Part shown: piece by piece, positions 38,000 to 47,295 of the stretch | Layout of the letters: every line of letters starts with the position of its first letter | How positions within the stretch are numbered: position 1 is the first letter of the stretch | NCBI RefSeq assembly: GCF_000331735.1 | Contig: NC_020126.1 | Location: 5,350,501 to 5,414,500, forward strand | DNA length: 64,000 nt | DNA from: Myxococcus stipitatus DSM 14675 | GTDB taxonomy: Bacteria; Myxococcota; Myxococcia; Myxococcales; Myxococcaceae | Direction of reading: 5' to 3' | Notes under the pieces: generated by a model | Database searches by the model: none | What the model was told of the DNA's origin: nothing | Seen by the model: only the letters and a program-made list of their open reading frames with translations | Translations under genes and position numbers: made by a program

Positions 38000-38838
38000 G
38001 GCAACACTCCGATGCGCTGCCCCAGCCGGAGCGGCGCCTCCGGCTGCAGGCTCGACTCCCACTTCACGCGGCCAGCCTCGAACAACAGGATGACGGTGGA
38101 GCCCATCTCGAAGCGGCCCAGCTCGCCGCCCTTCTCCACCTTGTAGCCCTCCTGGTACTGGTGCACCTTGCCCGGCTGGCCCGTGTGCGTGGTGATGTCG
38201 TCGTAGGACGCCTTGATGCGCGACACACACGTGGCGCCCACCTTCACCACCGCGCACTGCCCCGCGGCGGTCTGGAGGTACGTCACCAGCCGCTCGTTCA
38301 CGCAGAACAGCGACTGCTTGTTCATCACCGACGCGGGGTTCACCGGCCAGAACTCGCCAGGGATGTACGCGTAGCCGGTGATGGTGCCCGCCAGCGGCGC
38401 GTGGATGCGGTGATAGTCGCGCGGCGACAGGTAGATGGTCGTCCAGGCACCACCGTGGAACGGCTTCGCCGCCTGCGAGTCGCCCAGCAGCTCATCCACC
38501 GTGTACTCGATGCCCTTGGCCTGGAGGCACCGGCCGTGCTCCGAGTAGCCCACCTGGGACACGCGGCCATCCACCGGCGACACGACGGCCTTCTCGTCCG
38601 GGTCGATGGGGCGCAGGCCCGGCTTCAGGCTCCGGGTGAAGAACTGGGCGAAGGTCGGATAGTGCTCGATGGGGTGCTCGGCCTCCGCCATGTCCACGTT
38701 GTAGGACCGGGCGAACGCGCGCATGGCCGCCTGATGGACGGGCGCCGGAATGGGCACTCGCGTGGCCATCCCCACGGCGGAGGACAGGGCGGACTTGGGC
38801 AACAACCGCATCAACTTCATGAAGGTCTGGTCGTTCAT
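37996..38838 (-). CDS. psd: Phosphatidylserine decarboxylase proenzyme
   Basis: Makes phosphatidylethanolamine. 280 aa. Charge-relay Asp in SPVDGRV, His in DYHRIHAPLAG, and the self-cleavage site FEMGSTVIL, where Gly-Ser is split to give the pyruvoyl group; the usual LGST is MGST here. ATG 38838 gives MNDQTFMKLM. It is coupled to hisS and starts 13 bases after a lipoprotein gene. Phosphatidylserine synthase is not in the window. Confidence 0.94.
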   Translation of the reverse strand: MNDQTFMKLMRLLPKSALSSAVGMATRVPIPAPVHQAAMRAFARSYNVDMAEAEHPIEHYPTFAQFFTRSLKPGLRPIDPDEKAVVSPVDGRVSQVGYSEHGRCLQAKGIEYTVDELLGDSQAAKPFHGGAWTTIYLSPRDYHRIHAPLAGTITGYAYIPGEFWPVNPASVMNKQSLFCVNERLVTYLQTAAGQCAVVKVGATCVSRIKASYDDITTHTGQPGKVHQYQEGYKVEKGGELGRFEMGSTVILLFEAGRVKWESSLQPEAPLRLGQRIGVLP

Positions 38839-38851
38839 GGGGCGTCTTTGA

Positions 38852-39568
38852 CTAACGGCCGGCGTCATTCCCCGCGGGGGGCTGCGTCCCGGCATCCTGC
38901 GTCTGGGTCACCGTTCTCACGGAGCTCTTGGGCAACAAAGTCAGCACCCTGCCCTCTTCGGTGAGGAGCACCATGCCCGTATGGCTGGGGTACTCCAGGC
39001 GGCAGGCCGTGCTGTCGTTCAGCTCCCACGCCTCCCGGATGCCGCGCCCCTCCACGTTGATGGGCAGGCCGCGCTTGAAGCAGCCGCGGAAGCCCGCGAC
39101 CAGCTCGCTCGCCGGGGTGCCCGTCTGCGGGCCATTCACCACGCCAGCGTCGGGAGAGCCCGCGTCCTCGGCCTCGGCCTTGGGCGCGGGAGGCAACGGC
39201 GGGAGCGCGGTGGAGGGCGTGCCCGGGGGGAGCTCGCGGGCGCTGGCCACCGCCTTCTGCCGGGCCGTGGCCGCGTCCTGCATGCGGGTGCGGTTCTGCT
39301 GGATGCGCTGGAGCAGATCACGCGAGGCTGGCGCATCCACGCTGTCCTGGGGCACGCGCTGGAGCTGCGCCTCGATGGTCCCCATCTGCGGGTCCAGGTA
39401 GGCCTCGTCGAGCTTCTGTGCGTACAGCGCGGTGAACTGGCGACTGGCCTGCTCGAACTCCGCGGACGGAGGCCCTGCCTCGCGGCGACAGGCCGACAGC
39501 ACCAGCAGGAGGGAGGACAGGAGGGCCGCAAAGGGCCGGAGGGTTGCTCGGAGGACCTGGGGGCGCAC
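38852..39568 (-). CDS. Hypothetical lipoprotein, 238 aa
   Basis: Lipobox LLLVLSAC after a basic N-terminus. A helical segment (residues 40-110) is followed by a Pro/Ala/Asp linker and a small beta-rich domain with two Cys (FRGCFKRG, DSTACRLEY). Start GTG 39568 is the only one that keeps the signal. A good ribosome site lies further upstream, over a two-codon frame (ATG AAA TAA). Family not recognised. Joined to psd-hisS. Confidence 0.65.
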   Translation of the reverse strand: MRPQVLRATLRPFAALLSSLLLVLSACRREAGPPSAEFEQASRQFTALYAQKLDEAYLDPQMGTIEAQLQRVPQDSVDAPASRDLLQRIQQNRTRMQDAATARQKAVASARELPPGTPSTALPPLPPAPKAEAEDAGSPDAGVVNGPQTGTPASELVAGFRGCFKRGLPINVEGRGIREAWELNDSTACRLEYPSHTGMVLLTEEGRVLTLLPKSSVRTVTQTQDAGTQPPAGNDAGR

Positions 39569-39624
39569 AGACCCGGTTTATTTCATTTCCTCCCGGCTGT
39601 GCCCAATTTTCCGAAAGCGGTGCG

Positions 39625-40356
39625 TCAAACCCCGAGGAACAGGCGCTTGCCGAAGTTGAGCGCCAGGTCCGCGTCGAAGATCTTCTGCGCGGCCGTCTCG
39701 ATGTCGTACTCCACCCGGACGTACTCCACCGTGCGCGCGTCCGTGTCGCAGATCACGAAGCAGGCCCGGTTGTCGTAGTCGCGCGGCTGGCCGACGCTGC
39801 CCACGGAGATGATGTACTTGTAGCCCCGGCGGATGCCGAACTTCTGGGCCACCACGTCGTTCACCTCGCCATTGCCGATGGCGAACGCCCGGCACAGGTG
39901 GCTGTGGCCGATGAACGTCACCTCCGGCAGCTCCTCCACGTAGGGCGTCAGCTCTCGCGCCTGCTCCAGCGCGAAGATGTACTCGTACGCCTTCGGGTCG
40001 ATGGGCGAGCCGTGGCAGAAGCCCACGTCGCCAATCCGGTACGTGTACGGGAGGCTGCGCAGCCAGGCCATGTTCTCGTCCGTGAGGACGTTGGCGGACC
40101 AGTCCAGCGCGTGCCGGGCGGCGTCGTAGTAGTACGAATAGTCCATCCGCCCCGCCACCGCGGCGTCGTGGTTGCCCAGCAGCGTCACCTCCGCCACCGA
40201 GCGCACCAGCTCACAGCACGGGTTGGGCGACGCGCCATAACCGACGATGTCCCCCAGGGACACGATGCGGTCGACCTTCTGGTGCTCGGTGACTCGGAGC
40301 ACCTCGGTGAGCGCCTCGATGTTGGAGTGGATGTCGGAGATGACGGCGATACGCAT
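39625..40356 (-). CDS. Metallophosphoesterase (calcineurin-like, YfcE type)
   Basis: 243 aa. The five metal-binding blocks are complete and in order: SDIHSN, GDIVGYG, LLGNHDA, GFCHGSP and GHSHLCRA. Fold and size fit the YfcE/MJ0936 branch of small phosphodiesterases. No signal peptide, so cytoplasmic. The tail DADLALNFGKRLFLG has no known role. The substrate is unknown. Lies 28 bases after the PilZ gene. Confidence 0.92.
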   Translation of the reverse strand: MRIAVISDIHSNIEALTEVLRVTEHQKVDRIVSLGDIVGYGASPNPCCELVRSVAEVTLLGNHDAAVAGRMDYSYYYDAARHALDWSANVLTDENMAWLRSLPYTYRIGDVGFCHGSPIDPKAYEYIFALEQARELTPYVEELPEVTFIGHSHLCRAFAIGNGEVNDVVAQKFGIRRGYKYIISVGSVGQPRDYDNRACFVICDTDARTVEYVRVEYDIETAAQKIFDADLALNFGKRLFLGV

Positions 40357-40384
40357 GGATGCCTCGGTCGGTGCCGCCCGGCGT

Positions 40385-40738
40385 TCAGCCGGCCCAGACC
40401 GCCTTCACGGGGTTCTTCTGCTGGTGGGAGATAATCCGCCGGAGCCGCCCCAAGGTTTCCGCATCCAGTTCTTCGAACTGGAGCCCCATCCCTGGCGGGT
40501 AGCTCTTGTCCTCCGCATCCCGCAGCCATACCACCGTGGCTTCGGCCTGCACCTCGGGATGATCTCCCGGCGTCAACCGGAGCACCGCTTTCGCCCCACG
40601 GGCCAGCGGCGTGCTCGTGCGAAGGAAGAGGCCCCCTTCGCTCAGATTCGCGATGCGCGCGTACAACGTGACATTGTCCGCCTCGCACCAGCAGCGAAGC
40701 AGCGTGGGAACACGCGCGGACTTTCGGTTATCGCTCAA
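40385..40738 (-). CDS. PilZ-domain protein (c-di-GMP receptor candidate)
   Basis: 117 aa, a stand-alone PilZ domain. The two c-di-GMP contacts are present: RKSAR (RxxxR) at the N-terminus and NLSEGG (D/NxSxxG). TTG 40738 is preferred because AAGGA lies six bases upstream; GTG 40759 gives seven more residues. Likely a c-di-GMP-dependent adaptor for motility or envelope functions, matching two GGDEF cyclases elsewhere in the window. Confidence 0.88.
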   Translation of the reverse strand: MSDNRKSARVPTLLRCWCEADNVTLYARIANLSEGGLFLRTSTPLARGAKAVLRLTPGDHPEVQAEATVVWLRDAEDKSYPPGMGLQFEELDAETLGRLRRIISHQQKNPVKAVWAG

Positions 40739-40842
40739 CCTGCTTCCTTCCCCGAGCACCAAAGCATGGGAGCCTAGGGACTGCCTGAATCGAACGTCAA
40801 GTTCGTGGGTAGAGCGGGACCCCGCCCTACCCCCACTCGCAC

Positions 40843-41769
40843 TCAGCGCTCCAGCGGCCCCAGGTCGTCGAAGTGGGTCAGCGTCCGGAACTCCGCGAAC
40901 CGCGCCTGGATTTCGGGGCGCGTCACCTCGCGCAGGCGCTCCAGGCTGAACTTCTCGACGGTGAAGGACGCCATCACGCTGCCCATCACCATGGCCCGGC
41001 GGAGCATGGAGGAATCCACGCCGACCGCGGAGGTGGCGAGCATGCCCATGAAGCCACCCGCGAAGGTGTCACCCGCGCCGGTGGGGTCGAAGACCTCCGC
41101 CAGGGGGAACGCGGGGCACGCGAAGACGTGCTCCTTGTCGAAGAGCAGCGCGCCGTACTCGCCGCGCTTGATGACGACGCGCTCGGGGCCCATGCGCAGG
41201 ATGGCGCGGGCGGCCTTCACGACGTTGTGCTCACCGGCGAGCTGGCGGGCCTCGGCGTCGTTGACGAAGAGGAGGTTGACGCGCTCGAGCGTCTTGAGCA
41301 GCGCCTCGCGGCTGCCCTTGATCCAGAAGTTCATCGTGTCGGCGGCCACCAGCTTCGGCGAGCGCACCTGGTCCAGCACGCGAGACTGGAGCTCCGGGTG
41401 GATGTTGCCCAGGAAGACGTAGGGCGTGTCCCGGTAGGCGGCGGGGAGGTCCGGCGAGAAGGTCTGGAAGACGTTGAGCTGGGTGTCCAGCGTCGTCGCC
41501 TCGTTGAGCTCGTAGCCGTAGCGGCCCTTCCAGCGGAACGTGCGGCCGGGCTGCCGGGTGAGGCCCTCCAGGTCGATTCCCCGCCCCTTGAGGAAGCTCA
41601 GGTGGGCCTCTGGGAAGTCCTCGCCCACGACGGCCACCACACGCGCGGGGACGAAGAACGACGCGGACGTGGAGAAGTACGTGGCGGAGCCGCCGAGGAC
41701 GTCCTCCTTCTGTCCGAAGGGGGTCTCCAGCGAGTCCAAGGCGACTGAGCCAACGACGAGCAGGGTCAT
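40843..41769 (-). CDS. PfkB-family carbohydrate kinase
   Basis: Ribokinase fold, 308 aa. N-terminal VVGSVALDSLETPFG, and the PfkB signature 2 with anion hole and catalytic Asp, DPTGAGDTFAGGF. The start at ATG 41769 follows AGGAAG at five bases. Substrate may be a nucleoside or sugar phosphate; the sequence does not decide. Flanked by a PilZ gene and the mlaD-like gene, with no sugar operon. Confidence 0.9.
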   Translation of the reverse strand: MTLLVVGSVALDSLETPFGQKEDVLGGSATYFSTSASFFVPARVVAVVGEDFPEAHLSFLKGRGIDLEGLTRQPGRTFRWKGRYGYELNEATTLDTQLNVFQTFSPDLPAAYRDTPYVFLGNIHPELQSRVLDQVRSPKLVAADTMNFWIKGSREALLKTLERVNLLFVNDAEARQLAGEHNVVKAARAILRMGPERVVIKRGEYGALLFDKEHVFACPAFPLAEVFDPTGAGDTFAGGFMGMLATSAVGVDSSMLRRAMVMGSVMASFTVEKFSLERLREVTRPEIQARFAEFRTLTHFDDLGPLER

Positions 41770-41874
41770 GCGAGCTTCCTGGGTAGGCCGAGGGAGCACG
41801 GCGATCAACCAGGAACCCCGTGCCCGTGCCGGGTACGTGGTTTTGCGCCCGGCGTCAAGCCGCGCCGTCCCGGA

Positions 41875-43404
41875 TCAGAAGTTGGGGAGGCCCGTGGCCG
41901 TGATGATGGCCTTCAGGTCGTCGTCGGTGAAGTACAGGCCGCCGCCCACGAAGAAGTCACGCCCGGCGATGAGCCGCTGCGTCGCCGTGTCGCGCTGTTG
42001 GGCATTGAGCATATCGTCCATGCCGGCGACCACGAACAGGTGGTCGAAGGCCTGGGCCCGGAGCGTGGCGCGCAGGCGGGGGTAGCGCAGCTCGTCCGCC
42101 GCGAAGTTGAAGGCGTCCAGCTTGAGCGTGAGGGCGTCCTCGAAGAGGTGGAGGTCGGCGCCCACGCCGCCCGTGGACTCGATGAGGCCCACGCGCAGGG
42201 TGGTGAAGTACCAGCGCTTGGCGAACTGCGCGCTGACCTTCAGGCTCTCCTTCGTCACCTTGCGGGTCTGGATGACGGGCTCGCCCTCCGACGGCGGGTT
42301 GGACTGCACCACCTCCGTCGTCACGGTGCCGCGCGGGTCGTCGACCAGCTCCAGCAGGTAGTACTTGTCCGGCTTGGGGATGAGCCGGACGGAGAACACG
42401 TTCTTCGAGCGGCCCTGCGCGGCCAGGTAGCTGCTCTGGATGCCCACCTCCGCCTGGAGGTCGGTGAGCTTGGAGGCGAAGCGGGCCACGTCCTGGACCG
42501 TCTCGCGAACCTCGCGGCCCACGCTCTCGTCCGCCAGCAGCACGCCCGCGGCGCCCTCGCCGTCCTTCACCTTGCGGGTGATCTCCTCGAGGTTGCCCAG
42601 CGTGTTGTCCAGCTTGGTGAGCGTCTGCTTCAGGCTGGCGACGCTCTCCTTGAAGTCACCCTCCCCGCTCCCGACGATGCTCTTGACGCTGGCGAGCACC
42701 TCGCGGACGTCGCGGGTGATGAACTCGATGTTGTCGACGATGCGGCCGACGTCGGCCTGGTTGCTCTGGGTGATGGTCCGCACGTCGGAGGACACACCCT
42801 CGAAGTTGGAGAGGATGACGTCCAGGCGGTCCGCGTTGCGGCGCACCGTCGCGTCGACGGAGTCCGACAGTCGCACCAGGTTCTCGACGATGCGCTGGAG
42901 CGAACCGGCGCCGCGCTCTCCGCCCAGCACCTCACGCAGCGCGCCCGTCACCTGCTGGATGTCGGAGGTGATCTGCGACAGCGACTCGAAGATGGCCTCC
43001 ATCCCCTGCGTGTCGATGACGCGGCGAATCTGGCCGCCGTCCTCCAGCTTGGGCGCGCTCTCCGTGCCAGGATTCAAATCCAGCAGGTAGTCGCCCAGCA
43101 GCGACTCGGAGCGCTTGGTGAGGATGGCGTCCTCGCGCAGGTCCACGTCCTTGCGAATCTTCAGGAAGACGCGGGCGCGGGTGCCCTCCAGGGAGATCTC
43201 ATCGATTTCGCCCACCCGGATGCCGGCGATCTGCACGCGGCCGCGCACGGCGAGGCCGGACGCATCCCGGAAGTAGGCCCAGACACGCGTGGAGTCACTG
43301 GCGCTCAGGCCGCCCTCGCGCGCGAACAACACGAAGGCGACGAAAAAAGCCCCCGCGGCGATGACCAACAGGCCAACACGGAAGGGCGTAACGAGCTTCT
43401 TCAC
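41875..43404 (-). CDS. mlaD: MlaD/MCE-domain lipid transport protein
   Basis: 509 aa, longer than E. coli MlaD. One N-terminal transmembrane helix (~8-28), an MCE domain (WAYFRDASGLAVRGRVQIAG, VGEIDEISLEGT), a long helical region with heptad-like repeats (~150-300), and a beta-rich C-terminus (~330-500) with LEDALTLKLDAFNFA. Substrate-binding subunit of an ABC lipid transporter with the MlaF and MlaE genes beyond a 100-base gap. The gap carries a sigma-54-like site, so it may be separately expressed. Confidence 0.9.
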   Translation of the reverse strand: MKKLVTPFRVGLLVIAAGAFFVAFVLFAREGGLSASDSTRVWAYFRDASGLAVRGRVQIAGIRVGEIDEISLEGTRARVFLKIRKDVDLREDAILTKRSESLLGDYLLDLNPGTESAPKLEDGGQIRRVIDTQGMEAIFESLSQITSDIQQVTGALREVLGGERGAGSLQRIVENLVRLSDSVDATVRRNADRLDVILSNFEGVSSDVRTITQSNQADVGRIVDNIEFITRDVREVLASVKSIVGSGEGDFKESVASLKQTLTKLDNTLGNLEEITRKVKDGEGAAGVLLADESVGREVRETVQDVARFASKLTDLQAEVGIQSSYLAAQGRSKNVFSVRLIPKPDKYYLLELVDDPRGTVTTEVVQSNPPSEGEPVIQTRKVTKESLKVSAQFAKRWYFTTLRVGLIESTGGVGADLHLFEDALTLKLDAFNFAADELRYPRLRATLRAQAFDHLFVVAGMDDMLNAQQRDTATQRLIAGRDFFVGGGLYFTDDDLKAIITATGLPNF

Positions 43405-43450
43405 CTGGTGTGACTCCGAGGGCTACCGGCCGGGCGCGACTCTAGCGTTT

Positions 43451-43466
43451 TGCATCCGGAGTGCCA
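43451..43466 (-). promoter_or_regulatory. Candidate sigma-54 promoter before mlaD
   Basis: Minus strand TGGCAC, five bases, ATGCA: the invariant GG and GC dinucleotides are ten bases apart, as the sigma-54 (RpoN) consensus requires; only the first T of TTGC differs. Transcription would start about 36 bases before the mlaD ATG. Confidence 0.5.
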
Positions 43467-43504
43467 CATTTTCCTGAAAGCGGACCCGTTCCGGGACCCA
43501 CCCC

Positions 43505-44293
43505 TCAGTTCTTCCCGAACCACGTCTCCAGGAACACCTTCACCGCGGGGTGCTCCGACTCCCGCAGCTGCTCCGGCGGGCCATTCGCCACGATGACGCC
43601 CTTGGACAGAAAGGCAATCTGATCCGCCACGTTGAAGGCGGAGGAGATGTCGTGACTGATGACGACGCTGGTGACACCCAGCCCCTTCTGGGCCGCGAGG
43701 ATCATCTCGTCGACGTAGTCCGTGGTGATGGGGTCCAACCCCGTCGTGGGCTCGTCATAGAGGACGATCTTGGGGTCCAGCACCACCGCGCGGGCAAGCC
43801 CCACCCGCTTGCGCATGCCGCCCGACAAGTCGGAGGGGAACTTGGACTCCACCTCCCGCTTGAGGCCCATCAGGTCCAGCTTGGCGCGGACCTTCTCGTG
43901 CAGCTCGTCCTCGGAGAGCTGCGTGTGCTCCCGCAGCGGGAAGGCCACGTTCTCGAACACCGTCATCGAGTCGAAGAGGGCCGCGGCCTGGAACACCATG
44001 CCGAACTTGTTGCGCACCCGCTGCAGGCCCTCGACACCGAGGGGGATGATGTCCTCTCCGTCGATGATGACCTGGCCGCTGTCGGGGCGGAGCAGGCCAA
44101 TCATGTGTTTCATCAACACCGTCTTCCCGGAGCCGGATCCTCCCAGGATGACGCACGTGCTTCCCGCCGGCACGGTGAGGTTGATGCCCGTGAGGACCTT
44201 GTTCTCACCGAAGGTCTTGTGCAGGTCCACGATCTCGATCATCGGCTTCGTGGACACGCCGGCCGCGGAATCGGAAGGACCCTGGGCAGCCAT
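43505..44293 (-). CDS. mlaF: MlaF-type ABC transporter ATPase
   Basis: 262 aa. Walker A LGGSGSGKTVLM, Q-loop VFQAAALFDSMTVFENV, ABC signature LSGGMRKRVGLARA, Walker B VLYDEPTTGLDP, and the H-loop in VVISHDI. The LSGGMRKRV form is typical of Mla/TGD/Mce lipid ATPases. ATG 44293 overlaps the mlaE stop (TGATG). Drives lipid movement by MlaE across the inner membrane. Confidence 0.95.
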   Translation of the reverse strand: MAAQGPSDSAAGVSTKPMIEIVDLHKTFGENKVLTGINLTVPAGSTCVILGGSGSGKTVLMKHMIGLLRPDSGQVIIDGEDIIPLGVEGLQRVRNKFGMVFQAAALFDSMTVFENVAFPLREHTQLSEDELHEKVRAKLDLMGLKREVESKFPSDLSGGMRKRVGLARAVVLDPKIVLYDEPTTGLDPITTDYVDEMILAAQKGLGVTSVVISHDISSAFNVADQIAFLSKGVIVANGPPEQLRESEHPAVKVFLETWFGKN

Positions 44294-45108
44294 CAGTGCA
44301 TCACGATGCCGACGAAGAAATCGAGGATGAAGATGGACAGCGCGCTGGCCACCATCGCCTCGGTCGTCGCCTGGCCCACGCCCTTGGCGCCACCTGAAGC
44401 GTTGAAGCCCTTGTAGCAACAGATGAGCGCGACGGAGACGCCGAAGATGGCGCCCTTGATGACACCTTCGTAGATGTCCGCGGGCTCCAGCCACTGCTGC
44501 GTGCGCGTCAGGAAGGTGCCGGGAGAGATGCCCAGTCCTCCGACGGCGACGAAGTACGCCCCCGCCATGCCCGCCGTGCTGAACAGGATGGTGAGCATGG
44601 GGACCATGAACAGACCCGCGAGCACCCGAGGCACCAGCAGGTACTGCACCGGGTTGACGGCCATGGTCTCCAGCGCATCCACCTGCTCGGTGACCCGCAT
44701 GGTGCCCAGCTCCGTGCACATGGCGGAACCGGCGCGCATGGTGACCATCAGCGCGGAGAATACCGACGCCAGCTCGCGGGTGAGCGTCAGCGCCACGGTG
44801 GGGCCGACCAGGCTCTCCGCGTCGAAGAGCTGGAAGGCCTCGGAGGTTTGAAGGGCGAACACCATGCCGGTGAACAGCCCCGTCAACCCGACGATGAAGA
44901 TGGAGCCCACCCCCACGAAGTCCAGCTGGGCGAACAGGTTGTGGAGCCGGTAGGGACGGCGGACGCTCCAGCGAGCCACGTCCACGGCCAGGGTCACGAC
45001 GCCGCCAATGCTGGAGACGATGTCGATGAGGCCCTTGCCGAAGCCGGCCACCGTCTGGACGAAAAGCCCTGGCTCCTGGGCCGGCTTGCTGGGGGTCTGC
45101 GTGGTCAT
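44293..45108 (-). CDS. mlaE: MlaE-family ABC permease
   Basis: 271 aa. MlaE/YrbE fold: an amphipathic N-terminus, helices with FVGVGSIFIVGLTGLFTGMV and TRELASVFSALMVTMRAGS, and the conserved ALETMAVNPVQYLLVPRVLA. The end LSIFILDFFVGIVM is a hydrophobic helix. First gene of mlaEF; divergent from a zinc-ribbon gene. A MlaC-type carrier is encoded 24 kb away, but no MlaB gene is seen. Confidence 0.95.
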   Translation of the reverse strand: MTTQTPSKPAQEPGLFVQTVAGFGKGLIDIVSSIGGVVTLAVDVARWSVRRPYRLHNLFAQLDFVGVGSIFIVGLTGLFTGMVFALQTSEAFQLFDAESLVGPTVALTLTRELASVFSALMVTMRAGSAMCTELGTMRVTEQVDALETMAVNPVQYLLVPRVLAGLFMVPMLTILFSTAGMAGAYFVAVGGLGISPGTFLTRTQQWLEPADIYEGVIKGAIFGVSVALICCYKGFNASGGAKGVGQATTEAMVASALSIFILDFFVGIVMH

Positions 45109-45305
45109 GCGTTCAGGCGCCTACTCTTACGTGCCAGGACGGGGGGCACAAGCGAAGTGTTCCCTCCCCGGCCTGAGCCGGGCACCAGCAGGGGGGCGTG
45201 CGTCGAAGGGACTACCTCACTTCGAAGCGATGCGTTTATGTTCCGCGCCCCTTTCCTTCCATGCCCTGCGCCCGAGAGGCGCGCGGGGCCGAGACACAGA
45301 CGAAC

Positions 45306-45881
45306 ATGGCAACTCAAAAGGTCGGCGGCGAGGTCGACGCGTACTGCACCCGCTGCAAGCTCACCCTCGCGCACACCATCCTGGCGATGGTGGGGACGAA
45401 GATCGCACGGGTGCGCTGCAATACCTGCAACGGAGACCACGCGTACCGCGGGGCCCCCGGCACGACGGACCGCCCCACGTCCAGCAGCACCCCGCGCGCG
45501 AGCCGGGCCTCCAGCTCCTCCGGCGGCTCCTCGAGCAAGGCCGAGAAGATCATCATCTCCTTCGAGGAGCAGCTCGCGGGCAAGGACATCGCCAATGCCC
45601 CGCGATACAGCCCGAAGGACACGTATCAGGTGGATCAAGTCATCCAGCACCCGACGTTTGGCGTCGGTCTGGTGACGGCGGTGCGGGGTGACAAGGTGGA
45701 CCTCACCTTCCGCACCGACACCAAGACGCTGGTGCACGGACGCGGTGGCCCCCCGGCGGAGAAGCCCGCCTTCAGCCCGCCCGTTCGCAACGCCAGCGGC
45801 CCGGCGGACAAGCCGCAGGCCGTCGCGCTCGACACGCCGTCGGACGAGGCTGTCAGCGAGTCCCCGGCTAGCGGGGATTGA
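45306..45881 (+). CDS. Zinc-ribbon protein with SH3-like segment
   Basis: 191 aa. N-terminal four-Cys ribbon (YCTRCK...RCNTCNG, residues ~14-42), a Ser/Thr-rich linker, then a small beta segment YQVDQVIQHPTFGVGLVTAV, the KOW/SH3-like pattern seen in CarD- or UvrD-tail-like domains, and an acidic tail. This suggests RNA polymerase or nucleic-acid binding. It is divergent from mlaE; the spacer has an inexact TCGAAG/CTTCGA repeat. Confidence 0.75.
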   Translation: MATQKVGGEVDAYCTRCKLTLAHTILAMVGTKIARVRCNTCNGDHAYRGAPGTTDRPTSSSTPRASRASSSSGGSSSKAEKIIISFEEQLAGKDIANAPRYSPKDTYQVDQVIQHPTFGVGLVTAVRGDKVDLTFRTDTKTLVHGRGGPPAEKPAFSPPVRNASGPADKPQAVALDTPSDEAVSESPASGD

Positions 45882-45921
45882 CCGGAACGAGGCGGGAGGG
45901 CGAAGTTGGGCGGGACCGCTC

Positions 45922-47295
45922 GTGCGAAACCGCCTGCCGCCCCTGCTGCCGTTCCTTGTGCTGGCCGTGGCCGCTTCGACGGCCATGGCGGCGGCCCCCT
46001 CCAGCCCTCCTCCGCTGAAGGTGGTGGCCTCCCCGGCTCGAGTCCTCCTCGGCCGGGACTCCGCTGTCTCGCTTCAGGTTCGAGTCCCCGCGGGGACCGG
46101 GCCCGTGTGGGCAGCGGCCTCGTCCGGGCGCTTCGCGAAGGAGCGACTGGACGAAGGCGCGGTCCGCGAATTCCAGTGGACCCCGCCCTCGGTTCGCCAT
46201 CCCTTGATGGCCGTGTTCGTCTTCTGGGTGGAGGCCCGCGAGGGTCCGCCCGAGACCACCGTCTTCCGTCTTCCCTTGTCGGGCCACACGACGCTCGACG
46301 TGGCCACCGCGCCTGGAGCCTCGGTCGAGGTGTGGCTGGGTGAAGCGCGCTTCGGCCCCGTGCAAGCGAATGCCCGAGGCAAGGCGCGTGTGCGGCTGGA
46401 GGTGCCTCCCGGCATCAGCGCCGCGCGAGTCCTCGCTACCCGGGGAGCGCTGCGCACGGACGCGGCCACGCCCCTGGATGTTCCCCGCACGAGCCCGCGG
46501 GTCGTGGTCCTCACGCCGTCTCCTCTTCCCGCCTCCGGAGGCTGGTTGCTCGTGGCGGGTGACGTGCCCCTCGACGCGGAGTTCGTGAAGCCCTCCATCG
46601 ACGGGGCCACGCTCGAGGACGCCACGGGGCAAGAGCTCGCGCGCTTCCGCGTCGTTCCGGCGCCCGAGGCCGCTGTCGTCACCGCCCGGGTGCGGGGTGA
46701 TGACGCGCGGGAGGCTCGCACGCAGGCGACGGTGCTCTGGGACTTGCCTCCGGGGCCTCCCGCGTCCTGGACGGAGGAACACGCACGAGGCTCCTGGCGA
46801 CCCGCGCTCCACCTCCTGGTGGGAGGCACCTTCGCCCGAGGCGAGAACTCGGGTCCTTCGGGGGCGCTGGGCGCGTCGGTGGCCACGCCTTGGTGGGCGG
46901 GGAGACTGGCGGCGGAGCTCGAGCTGGGGGTGCGCGGCGCGAACTTCCGAGGGCCCGTGGGCACTCTGGGCGAAGTGCGCTCGCAGCTGCTCGCGGTTCC
47001 CGTCCTCGCCTCGGTGCGCGCGGAGGTCTTCGATGCCGCCGCCTTCACGCTGCACATTCGAGCAGGAGGCGGAGTGGCGCCTTTCCGTCATCACCTCCGC
47101 AGCGACTTCCAGGCGGAAGTGAAAGAGAGCAAGCTTTCCGGCATGGCATTCATGGCCATCCAAGGCGCATACCGGTTCGGACGCTGGAGCGCGCTGGGAG
47201 AGGTTCGTGGCGCCTGGGCCCCCGCGAGGACTCCGCTGGTGGATGCGCAACTGGGTGGCGTCTCCACGCTGCTCGGGATGAGGTTCGAGCCATGA
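45922..47295 (+). CDS. Secreted protein with predicted beta-barrel C-terminus
   Basis: 457 aa from GTG 45922; signal peptide (LLPFLVLAVAASTAMAA). The first half is beta-sandwich-like. The second (~280-457) alternates polar and hydrophobic residues in short strands ending in GVSTLLGMRFEP, like an outer-membrane barrel with a C-terminal aromatic residue. Family not recognised. It overlaps the next lipoprotein gene by ATGA, so the two are likely partners. Confidence 0.65.
   Translation: MRNRLPPLLPFLVLAVAASTAMAAAPSSPPPLKVVASPARVLLGRDSAVSLQVRVPAGTGPVWAAASSGRFAKERLDEGAVREFQWTPPSVRHPLMAVFVFWVEAREGPPETTVFRLPLSGHTTLDVATAPGASVEVWLGEARFGPVQANARGKARVRLEVPPGISAARVLATRGALRTDAATPLDVPRTSPRVVVLTPSPLPASGGWLLVAGDVPLDAEFVKPSIDGATLEDATGQELARFRVVPAPEAAVVTARVRGDDAREARTQATVLWDLPPGPPASWTEEHARGSWRPALHLLVGGTFARGENSGPSGALGASVATPWWAGRLAAELELGVRGANFRGPVGTLGEVRSQLLAVPVLASVRAEVFDAAAFTLHIRAGGGVAPFRHHLRSDFQAEVKESKLSGMAFMAIQGAYRFGRWSALGEVRGAWAPARTPLVDAQLGGVSTLLGMRFEP

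Noticed and set aside
45195-45225. TCGAAG/CTTCGA inverted repeat in the mlaE divergent region
   Set aside because: Six-base arms with an 11-base gap are expected by chance at this base composition; noted but not annotated as an operator.
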